A stretch of DNA of 64,000 nucleotides from Venatoribacter pacificus (lineage in GTDB: Bacteria; Pseudomonadota; Gammaproteobacteria; Pseudomonadales; Oceanobacteraceae): positions 310,001 through 374,000 of the forward strand of contig NZ_JAOANI010000012.1 of the NCBI RefSeq assembly GCF_025318105.1, given 5' to 3'. A program made the translations under genes and the position numbers. The notes beneath the pieces were generated by a model. That model ran no database searches and had not been told where the DNA came from. It worked only from the letters and a program-made list of their open reading frames with translations. This document shows, piece after piece, positions 8,702 through 18,259 of this stretch. Each line of letters starts with the position of its first letter. Within the stretch, counting starts at the first letter, position 1.

Positions 8702-8767
8702 ACCTCTGCTTGCGGGAAGTCAGAGGTTATTATTATTTTTACCAGCAATATAGAACCATAGTTCTAT
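8702..8767. promoter_or_regulatory. Hairpin and palindrome upstream of the PI-PLC-like gene
   Basis: ACCTCTG / CAGAGGT (8702-8727) forms a 7-bp stem in the leader of the minus-strand gene. ATAGAAC-CATA-GTTCTAT (8750-8767) is a 7-bp palindrome further upstream that could be an operator. No experimental or family evidence supports a specific regulator. Confidence 0.3.
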
Positions 8768-8884
8768 GTTGTTGGCCTGTTTTTACAACAGACCCTCTCT
8801 GCTGTCAGCCCTCTTTCCGCAGTGACGCCGGAACTGGCCCGGATTGATCCACCACAGACCAGCTCTGGCCCGGTTTGCCCTGAT

Positions 8885-9586
8885 TTATGCTTTCCCGTTT
8901 TCACCGCTGCGCGCCAGCCACGACTGCACATCCGGGTACGCCAGCAGGGCTTGTTTGCCCTGCGGCGTGGCAGCAATCGCCTGTAACTGTACGGCCACAG
9001 CAATGTCGGCCAGCGTTATCTGCCCGCCCACCAGCCAGTCGCGCTCATACAACAGGGCATTCAGCATCTGCAGGTGCTGATCGAGTTCCGCCAATACCTG
9101 CGCCAATGATTTACGCCCCATGCCCTGCGCTTTCAGCTGCTTCATCATAGTGGCCGGCACTATCGGCCGGGCAATGGCGGCAAACCAGGCCGGGTCGGCG
9201 GCACAGACACGTCCGGCCCAGTAGTCACGGTTTTCTTTTACGGCAAAACGCAGATACACCTCGAGGAAATACAGGCTCTCATCGGCCCAGTCTTCCCACA
9301 GATGCACCTGTGCACGCTGCTGTTCATCATCTGGTATCAGTGGCGCAACCGCCGGAAAGCGCCGCTCCAGTTCACGCACAATCAGGCTCGAATCCGCCAG
9401 ACGCTCACCGCCAATATCCAGTACCGGCAACTTACCCTGCGGACTCAGGCGTTTAACCTCGCCCAGCTGTGTTCCCAGTGCGCCGATATTACGCACCTCA
9501 TAATCCAGCCCTTTGAGCTGCAGCACGCGCCGGACTTTGGCGCAGAATGGGGATATTTCGTACTGGTACAGCACGGTATTGTTCAT
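8885..9586 (-). CDS. Glutathione S-transferase family protein
   Basis: 233 residues. The N-terminal thioredoxin-like domain begins VLYQYEISPFCAKVRRVL, with a Ser-Pro-Phe-Cys active-site region, and includes the conserved cis-Pro and SS pair (GKLPVLDIG ... ADSSLIVREL). The C-terminal domain is all-helical with the N-capping Asp box (LVGGQITLADIAVAVQLQ). Such proteins conjugate or reduce electrophiles with glutathione in the cytosol. It stands alone between the PI-PLC gene and the divergent molybdenum hydroxylase operon. Confidence 0.85.
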   Translation of the reverse strand: MNNTVLYQYEISPFCAKVRRVLQLKGLDYEVRNIGALGTQLGEVKRLSPQGKLPVLDIGGERLADSSLIVRELERRFPAVAPLIPDDEQQRAQVHLWEDWADESLYFLEVYLRFAVKENRDYWAGRVCAADPAWFAAIARPIVPATMMKQLKAQGMGRKSLAQVLAELDQHLQMLNALLYERDWLVGGQITLADIAVAVQLQAIAATPQGKQALLAYPDVQSWLARSGENGKA

Positions 9587-9785
9587 GGCTTAACCCTGGA
9601 TTTTTATTGTTAGGCACTGCTTATCAGCAGTGACGGCAAAGTGCCAGCGTATGGCCGCGAATAACCAGAATTCTGCGTTTTAAAAGCAACACTGCGTTCA
9701 GGCTATTTACTGATATTAATTCGGTGGTAACCTTGGGTCACTTAGAAATTTTATAACACCTAACACAAGCAACAGGCAGGCAACC

Positions 9786-10352
9786 ATGATCAGGCTGACC
9801 GTAAATGGTGTGGAGCACACACTGGACGTTGAGGGCGATACCCCGCTGTTATGGGTGGTACGCGATGTTCTGGGCTTAAAAGGCAGTAAGTTCGGCTGCG
9901 GCGCGGGCCTGTGTGGCGCCTGCACCATGCATCTGAATGGTCAGCCAATCCGCACCTGCATTATGCCGCTGTCGGCGGTTGCCGGGCAGAATATCACCAC
10001 CATCGAAGGGCTGAGCCCGGCCAACGCCACGCCACAGCAGCTGACTCCGGTGCAGCAGGCCTGGCTGGAGCTGAACGTGCCGCAATGTGGCTACTGCCAG
10101 TCCGGACAGATCATGGCCGCCACTGCCCTGCTGGCCAGCAACCCACAGCCAACCGATGCCGATATCGACAACGCTATGAGCGGCAATATCTGCCGCTGTG
10201 GTACTTATCCGCGCATCCGCTCTGCCATCCATAAAGCAGCGGGCATGATGAGCGCTTCGGTAAACAATCCACAAGCTGCGCGCAACGGCGAACTGTTCAG
10301 CGAAGTGACGCTGCCGCAAGCGACCAATACAGAGGAGCTGAGCCATGGATAA
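9786..10352 (+). CDS. 2Fe-2S subunit of an isoquinoline 1-oxidoreductase/aldehyde oxidase-type molybdenum hydroxylase
   Basis: 188 residues. The N-terminal plant-type ferredoxin cluster ligands are in CGAGLCGACTMHL ... TC, and the second, all-helical 2Fe-2S domain ligands are in CGYCQSGQ and NICRCGTY. The protein is about 35 residues longer than the usual 150-residue IorA, with a polar tail. It overlaps the Mo subunit by 8 bases. It passes electrons from the Mo centre to an external acceptor. The substrate of the enzyme is not evident: N-heterocycles or aldehydes are both known for the family. Confidence 0.88.
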   Translation: MIRLTVNGVEHTLDVEGDTPLLWVVRDVLGLKGSKFGCGAGLCGACTMHLNGQPIRTCIMPLSAVAGQNITTIEGLSPANATPQQLTPVQQAWLELNVPQCGYCQSGQIMAATALLASNPQPTDADIDNAMSGNICRCGTYPRIRSAIHKAAGMMSASVNNPQAARNGELFSEVTLPQATNTEELSHG

Positions 10353-12579
10353 GTCATTAAACAGTGGCCTCAGCCGCCGTTCCTTCTTAAAAGCCAGTGC
10401 CCTGTCATCCGGTGGTCTGCTGCTCAGTGTTGCCCTGCCCGGCTGTACCGCCATCGGCATGAAAAATCAGGGCATGGTCAGCGCCGGCGAATGGCAGAGC
10501 AATGCCTGGCTGCGCATCGATACCGATAACCGCATTACCTTTATCCTCGACCGCGTTGAGATGGGTCAGGGCACCTATACCGGTCTGGTCACCCTGCTGG
10601 CCGAAGAGCTGGAAGTCGACCCGGCGCTGGTACAGGTCGAGTTTGCCGGCGTCGGCAGCGCCTACGATAACCCGCTGTACAAACTGCAGATCACCGGTGG
10701 CTCCACCAGTGTGGCCAGCAGCTTTAAACGCATCCGTCTGGCCGGTGCCAGCGCGCGTGAAATGCTGAAGCAGGCCGCCGCTCAGGTCTGGGCGCTGGAC
10801 AACACCAGCAGCCTGCACTGCGACAACGGTCAGGTGATTCACAGCAGCGGTAAAACCCTCAGCTACGGTGAGCTGGCGAGCATTGCCGCTACCTTCTCCG
10901 TACCGGAAGACACCGCGCTGAAATCGCCGGATGAATATCGCTATATCGGTAAATACAACAAGCGTCTGGATGCCCAGCAAAAAGTAACGGGTCAGGCCGT
11001 GTATGGTATCGACGTTGAATTGCCGGGCATGCTCTATGCCGTAATCAGCCGCGCTCCGGCCTTTGGTGGCACGGTCAAAACCCTCGACAGCAGCGCGGCC
11101 AAAGCCGCCAGCGGTGTGGTTGATGTGTTCCAACTGCAAGCCGCCGGTCGTTCCGGTGTAGCCGTTGTGGCCCGCTCTTACTGGCAGGCGCGTAAAGCGC
11201 AGCAGTTACTGCAGATCGAATGGCAGACGCCGGAGGTCGCGCCCAGCAGCGACGCTATTTTTGCTCAGTACGCCCGCGATCTGGATAACGAAGACGGCGA
11301 ACAGGTACGCGACGATGGCGACTACAACGCTGCCGCCGAACAGGCCGCCAGCACCTTAAGCGCCGAGTATCAGCTGCCCTATCTGGCCCATGCCACGCTG
11401 GAGCCACAGAACTGCGTGGTTAAGGCCGATGCCGATGGCATGGAAGTCTGGGCTCCAACCCAGTCCGCCAGCATGGCGCGGGTCGCGGCCGGTAAACACA
11501 GCCGCTACAGCCTGGACGATATTGTGATTCACACCACCTGGATTGGCGGCGGTTTTGGCCGCCGTATCCTGCAGGATTACGTCGCCGAATGCGCAGTCAT
11601 TGCCGACCGCCTGCAGCAGCCGGTGAAGCTGATCTGGAACCGTGAAGAAGACACCGCCCACGACTGGTATCGCCCGGCCAGCCTGCATCGTCTGCAGGCG
11701 ACGATGAATGCCGACGGCAAAGCCAGTGGCTGGCAGCACCGCATTGCTCACCCGAAAGTGTTCGAGTGGTTTGTCGGCGATGCCGCCCCGGCGCAGTATC
11801 CCTTTATGCCGAAGTTTATGTTCCCGATGCTGGCCGGTGCCGGCAAGCTGGGCGAAGGCATTCTGGCGCCGAAAGACAGCTCCGGCTACGAAGGTGCCAA
11901 CGATGTGCCTTACGCGCTGGACAATATCGACGTGCGCTTTATCCACAGCGAACCCGGCGTACCCGTTGGTTACTGGCGTTCGGTGGGCTTCTCGCACAAT
12001 GGCTTTGTAACCGAGAGCTTTATCGACGAGCTGGCCCACCAGCAGAAGCAGGACCCGCTGAACTTCCGCCTTGAGCTGCTGGCCCGGCATCCGCGCGCGC
12101 AAAGCCTGCTGCGCCGGGTGGCGCAACTGGCCGACTGGGGCCGGCCGCTGCCGGGCTGCCATCAGGGCGTGGCGATTCATAAAAGCTTTAACACCTGGGT
12201 CGCACAGATTGCCGATGTACAGGTTGAGGGCAAAACCTTCAGCGTTAAGCGTGTGGTCTGCGCCGTCGACTGCGGTCAGGCGGTTAACCCGGATATGATC
12301 CGCGCGCAAATGGAAGGCGGCATTAACTTTGCCCTCACCGCCGCGCTGTACGGCAATATCACGCTGAAAGACGGCGCGGTACAACAGAGCAACTTCCACG
12401 ATTACAGCATGCTGCGGATGCCGGAAGCGCCGCAGATTGTGGTCGACATTGCCGACAACCAGTACGATCCGACCGGTGTCGGTGAACCGGGCGTGCCGCC
12501 ACTGGCACCGGCGGTGGCCAATGCGCTGTTTGCCGCCACCGGCCAGCGTCTGCGCCGTCTGCCGTTGCAGCTGACGTAA
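10345..12579 (+). CDS. Molybdopterin-binding subunit of IorB/aldehyde oxidase-type hydroxylase, Tat-exported
   Basis: 744 residues. The N-terminus carries a twin-arginine signal (LSRRSFLKASALSSGGLLL) and a possible lipobox (ALPGC), so the complex is placed in the periplasm. The Mo-cofactor fold is seen in GGGFGRRI (about 395-402) and VGYWRSVGFSHN, and the catalytic Glu motif is GVGEPGVPPLAPA near the C-terminus. This is the IorB branch, with the tandem molybdopterin-binding halves in one chain. It is followed by two maturation genes, which supports a complete, self-supplied enzyme operon. Confidence 0.9.
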   Translation: MDKSLNSGLSRRSFLKASALSSGGLLLSVALPGCTAIGMKNQGMVSAGEWQSNAWLRIDTDNRITFILDRVEMGQGTYTGLVTLLAEELEVDPALVQVEFAGVGSAYDNPLYKLQITGGSTSVASSFKRIRLAGASAREMLKQAAAQVWALDNTSSLHCDNGQVIHSSGKTLSYGELASIAATFSVPEDTALKSPDEYRYIGKYNKRLDAQQKVTGQAVYGIDVELPGMLYAVISRAPAFGGTVKTLDSSAAKAASGVVDVFQLQAAGRSGVAVVARSYWQARKAQQLLQIEWQTPEVAPSSDAIFAQYARDLDNEDGEQVRDDGDYNAAAEQAASTLSAEYQLPYLAHATLEPQNCVVKADADGMEVWAPTQSASMARVAAGKHSRYSLDDIVIHTTWIGGGFGRRILQDYVAECAVIADRLQQPVKLIWNREEDTAHDWYRPASLHRLQATMNADGKASGWQHRIAHPKVFEWFVGDAAPAQYPFMPKFMFPMLAGAGKLGEGILAPKDSSGYEGANDVPYALDNIDVRFIHSEPGVPVGYWRSVGFSHNGFVTESFIDELAHQQKQDPLNFRLELLARHPRAQSLLRRVAQLADWGRPLPGCHQGVAIHKSFNTWVAQIADVQVEGKTFSVKRVVCAVDCGQAVNPDMIRAQMEGGINFALTAALYGNITLKDGAVQQSNFHDYSMLRMPEAPQIVVDIADNQYDPTGVGEPGVPPLAPAVANALFAATGQRLRRLPLQLT

Positions 12580-12594
12580 GGCTCAGGGCACTTT

Positions 12595-13566
12595 ATGCAC
12601 CCGTCTACTCCAGGCAGTACCGATCAGCATGTACTGCACTCAGCCGCGCAATGGCTGAGTGCTGGCAGCCCGGTCTGGCTCGCCACTGTGGTTGCCACCT
12701 ACGGCAGCAGCCCGCGTCCGGTGGGCTCGCTGCTGGCCTGGTCGGCCGACTTCGGTATGGCCGGTTCGCTGTCCGGTGGCTGCGTGGAAGAAGATCTGAT
12801 TGCCCGGCTGCGCGCCGGTCAGGTGGATGGCGGCCAGCCACAGCTGCTGCTGTTTGGTGATAATGCCGCCGAACAGGCGCGTTATCGTCTGCCCTGCGGT
12901 GGTCATCTGCAGATATTGCTGCAGCGGCTTGGTAAAGATGATCTGGCCGGTATTCAGCAGATGCTGGCCTGGCTGAGTTCACGCACGCCCTTTGTGCGCG
13001 AGGTGAGTTTGCATGCGTCAGGGCAACGCCTGACACTGTTGCAGCATGATTCTCCGCAAACCTGTCGGTTAACCTCTGAATACTTTATTCAACCGTTTCA
13101 ACCGGCGTATCAGCTGTTGATTGTCGGTGCCGGCGAAGTTGCCCGGCATCTGGCGGCACTGGCACAACCGGCCGGTTTTGCCGTGACCATCTGCGATCAC
13201 CGCGAGGAATTCCTGCAGGGCTTCGACGCCCCCGGCGCCGAGCTGCGGTGCGCCATGCCCGATACCCTGATCAGCCAGCGCTTTGCCGATTCGCACAGCG
13301 CCATTGTCGCGCTGGCCCACGACCCGCGCCTCGACGATATGGCCATGCTCGATGCCTTCGACACCCGCGCTTTTTATATCGGCGCTATGGGTTCGCTTGC
13401 TACCTCCGCCAAACGCCGTGAGCGCTTAACCGGGCTGGGTGTCAGCAGCACACAGCTGCAGCGCCTGCATGCGCCTATCGGGCTGGATATCGGCAGTAAA
13501 ACGCCATACGAAATTGCCCTGTCCGTGCTTGCCCACCTGCTGGCGGAACGTCCGCAGCGCAGCTAA
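12595..13566 (+). CDS. XdhC/CoxI-type molybdenum hydroxylase maturation factor
   Basis: 323 residues. The XdhC N-terminal domain (WLATVVATYGSSPRPVGSLLAW ... GSLSGGCVEEDL) is joined to a Rossmann domain (LLIVGAGEVARHLAAL ... FYIGAMGS). XdhC proteins bind the Mo cofactor, promote its sulfuration and insert it into xanthine-oxidase-family enzymes. It starts 15 bases after the Mo subunit and precedes a MocA-like gene. Confidence 0.88.
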   Translation: MHPSTPGSTDQHVLHSAAQWLSAGSPVWLATVVATYGSSPRPVGSLLAWSADFGMAGSLSGGCVEEDLIARLRAGQVDGGQPQLLLFGDNAAEQARYRLPCGGHLQILLQRLGKDDLAGIQQMLAWLSSRTPFVREVSLHASGQRLTLLQHDSPQTCRLTSEYFIQPFQPAYQLLIVGAGEVARHLAALAQPAGFAVTICDHREEFLQGFDAPGAELRCAMPDTLISQRFADSHSAIVALAHDPRLDDMAMLDAFDTRAFYIGAMGSLATSAKRRERLTGLGVSSTQLQRLHAPIGLDIGSKTPYEIALSVLAHLLAERPQRS

Positions 13567-13637
13567 TACGGCGTATTCCCTTTGGGCCTGCTGTGGTACT
13601 GTCATCAGCCTTCGATTGTGCGGAGCACTGTCTGAAT

Positions 13638-14288
<651 letters not shown>

Positions 14289-14787
14289 TCAGCTATCTCT
14301 ATCCCATAACTCCTAGCCCACGACCTCTGGCCCCCGATCTCAATCCCGCCTCCGCCTCCCACCCGCAAAACCAGCACTTTATACCTAGTCAGCAATGCTG
14401 ATTTTTCTGTTATTAATACGATCTGCCTATCGGGCCGGTGAAGGCAGCGGTGAAGGTAAAGGGTGAAGGCGAACGGCGAGCTCTGTTGTCTGAACCCTCA
14501 GAGGTAAAGAGGTACTGAGCACCCAAAGCGTAGATTTTTCAGTTCAGACGAAATCAGGCACGCTGTGTATTCGTACGTGCGCGTTTTGCCAGCCCAGACG
14601 AAGAAAAACCCGTTAATAGTCAACGAACTGGAAATCGGGATGACAGGTTTACAGGCGCAGAAAAGCCGAATTAACCGTGTGCGTGTTTTTCTGGAAGGGA
14701 TTTTTGAATTTTGGGAAATTTCTCGGCCTGGAAAATGAGTTATGCGGGGGTTCTCGAATGATCCACCCGGAATTAATGCGCATGCAC
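14289..14787. other. Non-coding stretch between mocA-like gene and cassette region
   Basis: No ORF with coding character on either strand. A weak terminator-like hairpin TCAGC-AAT-GCTGA followed by five T lies at about 14389-14406 and probably ends the molybdenum operon. Several GGTGAAGG repeats follow at 14436-14472. No integrase gene or recognisable attI is visible. Confidence 0.5.
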
Positions 14788-14805
14788 ACTAACAAACTGT
14801 TATGC
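14788..14805 (+). other. attC-like core site upstream of the first cassette ORF
   Basis: ACTAACAAACTGTTATGC contains an inverted-repeat pair TAAC(A) / GTTA and ends in GTTATGC, close to the cassette recombination core GTTRRRY. It lies 25 bases before the first small ORF and could be the left boundary of the cassette, but it is short and lacks a full attC hairpin. Confidence 0.35.
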
Positions 14806-14830
14806 CCAATCGTGAATGTAATGGATTTCT

Positions 14831-15304
14831 ATGAAAACATCTGAATTATTTGATCTATTTGGAAAGCTCATTGACTCTGATGAAGCAAATGATTTTTTCG
14901 AGGCTAATCCTTCATTCAAGATTGAAAGGCCAGATTATGGGTCTCAATATGTAATCTCTAATAACAATGGAGTGGATTTATTTTTTTAACCTGATGATGG
15001 AGCGCAAGGTGGTAAAACTAAACACCTTCGGAAATGCCAAAGTATTTTCCTGTATTCTGAAGGGAAAGATGGCCATGAAGAATACAAGGGAGAGATCCCG
15101 CTAGGGTTTAAGTTTAGTGATACTAGAAAAGACCTGATCAAAAAGAGTATTCCACAAAGAACGTGGAAAATAGGTCAAGGAGAAGTTGACGTGGATTTTC
15201 CTAACCCTAATCACGATAGGTGGGAGCTCGAAAAATTTTTTATTTCAGCTCACTACTCTAAAGAAACAGGCCAAACCATGTACTTTATTGTAACTAGAAA
15301 ATAG
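14831..15304 (+). pseudogene. Small AT-rich cassette ORF interrupted by an in-frame TAA
   Basis: Reading from the ATG at 14831 gives 52 residues (MKTSELFDLFGKL ... NNNGVDLFF), then TAA at 14987-14989 directly after a run of seven T. The same frame continues open for 104 more codons (PDDGAQGGKTKHL ... TMYFIVTRK) to TAG at 15304. Composition across the stop is uniform and clearly more AT-rich than neighbouring genes. So this is one roughly 157-residue protein broken by a single nonsense codon, or a sequence error at the T run. The family is not recognised; its size and setting are like immunity or other cassette proteins. Confidence 0.65.
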
Positions 15305-15350
15305 GCATAACAAACGCCATTTTTTGCGGCGGCTGAGCCAGGCGTTATGT
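15305..15350 (+). other. attC-like integron cassette recombination site
   Basis: The site starts CATAACAAACGCC and ends GGCGTTATGT, complementary outer arms separated by 22 bases that include GCGGCTGAGCC. The outer arms are those of Vibrio-type attC repeats, which begin TAACAAACGCC and end GGCGTTA. At about 45 bases it is shorter than usual. It lies between two small ORFs of the same orientation with almost no other spacer, as in a cassette array. Confidence 0.6.
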
Positions 15351-15369
15351 TTTGAGGAGGAATTCGACA

Positions 15370-15804
15370 ATGCACTTACCCGAAGAAGCTGAGGAAGTAC
15401 TGAGAAGTAACGTCAAACTCTGCTTTGATAGCAAGTTTTTAGTCACAGAAAAAGACGCAAAGTGGTTCCAAAAAAATCTCGGATTAGGCGATCCAAATTC
15501 GGCATTCGTTGCTTTCTATACCATTACTGCCTTTCCTCCTGCCGGAAATGGGGCCGAGCTACTGACATTAGAGTCGATCCTCGAGAACTCAGCAGAAGAT
15601 GTTAAAGAGTTACCGCAAGGGGTCGGAACACGGTTCGTTCGACTAACCTCGTTCGAAGGTGAGGGTGCGTACTATTTCGATGTTGAAACAGATAAAGTAT
15701 ATGACGTTGCATGGGGAGAAGAGTCCGAACTAGTCAATGGTCGACTCAGCCCTTTGGCGGAATGCTTTTTCGACTTTCTAGCAAAATACTACAAAAAAAC
15801 ATAA
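15370..15804 (+). CDS. SUKH/SMI1-KNR4-like small protein, probable immunity-type cassette gene
   Basis: 144 residues from the ATG at 15370, which has a perfect AGGAGG nine bases upstream; the in-frame TTG at 15352 lies before that site. The C-terminal half (FVRLTSFEGEGAYYFDVETDKVYDVAW ... LSPLAECFFDFLAKYY) follows the SUKH pattern of beta strands, an acidic DxETxxVY turn and a terminal helix. SUKH proteins often give immunity to contact-dependent or polymorphic toxins; no toxin gene is nearby. The stop codon overlaps the start of a second attC-like sequence, CATAACAATCGG. Family assignment is by pattern only. Confidence 0.6.
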   Translation: MHLPEEAEEVLRSNVKLCFDSKFLVTEKDAKWFQKNLGLGDPNSAFVAFYTITAFPPAGNGAELLTLESILENSAEDVKELPQGVGTRFVRLTSFEGEGAYYFDVETDKVYDVAWGEESELVNGRLSPLAECFFDFLAKYYKKT

Positions 15805-16018
15805 CAATCGGCTGCACGGCGACCTGATCTTCCCCCGCTTTAACGGACACCGAAGTCAAACTAACGAGGTATCCAGCGCTCCAATTTAAATAGCCGGGCA
15901 CAATCCGACAGTATTTAAATACGTTTAAAGCTCATCCATCCGAATCTGCCAGAATATCTCCGGCACCTTCTCTGGCAGATCACCAGGCACTTCCCCTGAC
16001 ACCTTTCTTGACCCAGCT
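15800..16018. other. Degenerate stretch after the cassettes with a half attC-like site
   Basis: CATAACAATCGGCTGCAC at 15800 resembles the left arm of a second attC site, but no right arm ending GATTGTTATG is found. GGACACC (15844) and GGTATCC (15878) form a weak inverted pair around 27 bases, as might be left by a mobile element. No coding sequence is supported. Confidence 0.35.
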
Positions 16019-16164
16019 CTAGGGCCGGTGCTGCTTCTGCCACGCCCGTGGCGATATTCCCGTCCAGCAGCGGAATGCCGGCTGAATACCGCTACCTTGG
16101 CATACCCCAGCTGCAGCGCCAGTTCAGTGATGGCTGGATGCCGTAACGGCGCGCTGGAATACAT
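16019..16164 (-). pseudogene. Decayed AraC-type helix-turn-helix fragment
   Basis: On the minus strand HPAITELALQLGYAKVAVFSR is the second helix-turn-helix of an AraC regulator. Right after it the frame slips by one base, and the expected continuation AFRCWTGISPRAWQKQHRP is found in the next frame, ending at TAG (16019-16021). No N-terminal domain remains upstream, where the frame is closed. The fragment is a relic, probably of a regulator lost when the neighbouring accessory DNA arrived. Confidence 0.65.
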
Positions 16165-16225
16165 TAATGACTACAACGATGGCCGCAGTTCCGTAATGAG
16201 CCGCGGCCGGTTTTTACGCGTCTGA

Positions 16226-18067
16226 TTAAGCGTCTGGGGGGCTACCGGCCATCCCAGGCTCGTGGTCATAATCCAGCGATATGCCCTGTTTTCCGCCACG
16301 CTTAACCTGATACATGGCCTCATCGGCACAGCGCAGTAATGTGCTCATGGTCTGGCCCTCCAGACGGCGCATGCAAATACCAATACAGGCTCCGACACGA
16401 ATTTCCGCACCATTTTTCAGTTTAAAAGGAGCGCTGACAGACGACAGTATCCGGTTGGCATAATCATAAACGTCCTGTGAGCTTTTCACCGCCCGGCCAA
16501 TAACCACGAATTCATCGCCACCCATCCGGCCAACGGTGTCATTATCGTTAACCGTTGCCTGTAAACGTGCAGAAATTTCCTGCAGTAGTTCATCGCCGGC
16601 ACCATGACCATAGCGGTCGTTCACCGGTTTAAAATCATCCAGATCAATCAGCATAATGGCAACGGTTTCATTTTCCGGCCCATGTTTTTTCATGCGTGAG
16701 AAAAACTGGCGCAATCCATTACGGTTATTGATTCCGGTCAGGGCATCTTCAGTAGCCTGACGTTGCAGCTGGTCTTTGGCTTTTTCCAGTTCCGCTGTCC
16801 GTTCGGAAACGCGGCATTCCAGAACCCGTTCCTGCTCCAGCAAAGTATCCAGTAATGTTTGCTGGGCTTTTTCTTTCTGGCGTTTTAAATCGTTAAAGCG
16901 CGCCGCCAGTGCAAACGACAGCAACAGCATTTCGGCGGCGGAACCCAGTTGCATGCCATACACAGTCAGAAAGTTGGATGGAATTAATCCCGCATTGCGG
17001 ATGGACAGCAACGATGTGCCAATCAGTAATAACGTCCAGGCCGCGACAAAAATATGTGCGGCGGGGACATTGCGGCGCACCGCTGCAATACCGGTAGCCA
17101 GCAGGGTGAGCGTGGTCATAATGCCCATCACCGACATAATCTGTAACGCTAACTGCACACCGGAAATTAACGTTAACAGGGCTCCTCCCCACCAAAGCGG
17201 AATGGCCATCGCCAGAAAACGATCCCAGCGCGGAGCGAGTTGTTGCATATTGAGGAAGCTGCGGGCAAACATCATGGCCAGCGCCGTGGCGACGCTAAAG
17301 CCGGTTGGCACAATACGATCGGCACCTCCGGCCAGTGCCATTTCCGGCCACAGTAATAAAGGCCCGACACCATTCATGCTGGAAGCCGCAAAGCCAAAGG
17401 TAAATACAAAAGCGGAATACAACAGAAAGGTATTCTGACGCAGAGCGAGAAACAGCAGAAAATTATAACTGCCTAACGCGATCAACATGCCGAAATACAA
17501 CGCCAGCACAATCAGCGTCTGATTATTATTCAGCGAATATTCACTCACCGACAGCAAGCGCGTGTTTAACGCCATGGCCGCATGATTGACCACGCGGAGG
17601 TACAGCACCAGAGGCTCATGCGGATTTAACATCAACGGAAAAGCCGGTTTACGCCCGGCAATGGGCCATTGTACAACGGGAATATAGCGCCCGGCGCGCA
17701 GCTGCCCGACCGATGCCGGGCGGACAACATACAGCGTTACATCATCCAGATAGGCATACTCAAATTCGAGTATGTGCTGTTGCTGATGCGTGATTTCCGG
17801 CTGCAACTCAATTCGTAACCAATAAGCATCGCGGGTATAGCCAAAATTCAGCTGGCGACGATCATCAATTGCGGCAAACTCTGCATCACGGCTACGGATT
17901 TCTGCCAGTGTGGCCCGCCCTCCCACATCGACCAGATAACGGCTGTGTAAATCCAGCACAATTTCCTGATCGTCAGCGTTTACCACAACGGCTGCGGCCG
18001 GGAATGCCAGACATGTCAGCAGCCAACACATCAGTGGCAACATGAGCAGCGGGTATTTCTTGTTCAA
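16226..18067 (-). CDS. 7TMR-DISM diguanylate cyclase (GGDEF)
   Basis: 613 residues: signal sequence, periplasmic 7TMR-DISMED2 beta-sandwich domain (about 30-165), seven membrane helices (about 190-390), a coiled coil (400-445) and a C-terminal GGDEF domain. The signature is intact (GRMGGDEFVVIGR), so cyclic di-GMP synthesis is expected. The inhibitory I-site, normally RxxD five residues before the signature, reads NDND, so product feedback is probably lost. The start is a TTG at 18067 preceded by GAGGA. The periplasmic domain is of the type thought to bind carbohydrates. Confidence 0.88.
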   Translation of the reverse strand: MNKKYPLLMLPLMCWLLTCLAFPAAAVVVNADDQEIVLDLHSRYLVDVGGRATLAEIRSRDAEFAAIDDRRQLNFGYTRDAYWLRIELQPEITHQQQHILEFEYAYLDDVTLYVVRPASVGQLRAGRYIPVVQWPIAGRKPAFPLMLNPHEPLVLYLRVVNHAAMALNTRLLSVSEYSLNNNQTLIVLALYFGMLIALGSYNFLLFLALRQNTFLLYSAFVFTFGFAASSMNGVGPLLLWPEMALAGGADRIVPTGFSVATALAMMFARSFLNMQQLAPRWDRFLAMAIPLWWGGALLTLISGVQLALQIMSVMGIMTTLTLLATGIAAVRRNVPAAHIFVAAWTLLLIGTSLLSIRNAGLIPSNFLTVYGMQLGSAAEMLLLSFALAARFNDLKRQKEKAQQTLLDTLLEQERVLECRVSERTAELEKAKDQLQRQATEDALTGINNRNGLRQFFSRMKKHGPENETVAIMLIDLDDFKPVNDRYGHGAGDELLQEISARLQATVNDNDTVGRMGGDEFVVIGRAVKSSQDVYDYANRILSSVSAPFKLKNGAEIRVGACIGICMRRLEGQTMSTLLRCADEAMYQVKRGGKQGISLDYDHEPGMAGSPPDA

Positions 18068-18259
18068 GCGTGTTCCTCATTCTGCAACAACGGTACATAA
18101 AGTGCTGCCGGGACACATTAAAAAGTCGGGGGAGCGAGAACGTACAGGGAATAAAAAGACGGCCAATAAATTTCAGACAGTATAGCCGTTGCAGAGGCAA
18201 AAACCGGGTAAATAAGACCAAAGCGAACCTGCGCCGGTGGCTGGCTATGCGGGCAGATG

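Noticed and set aside
15844..15884. Possible insertion-sequence end (GGACACC ... GGTATCC)
   Set aside because: The arms are short and imperfect, and no transposase remnant is readable nearby.
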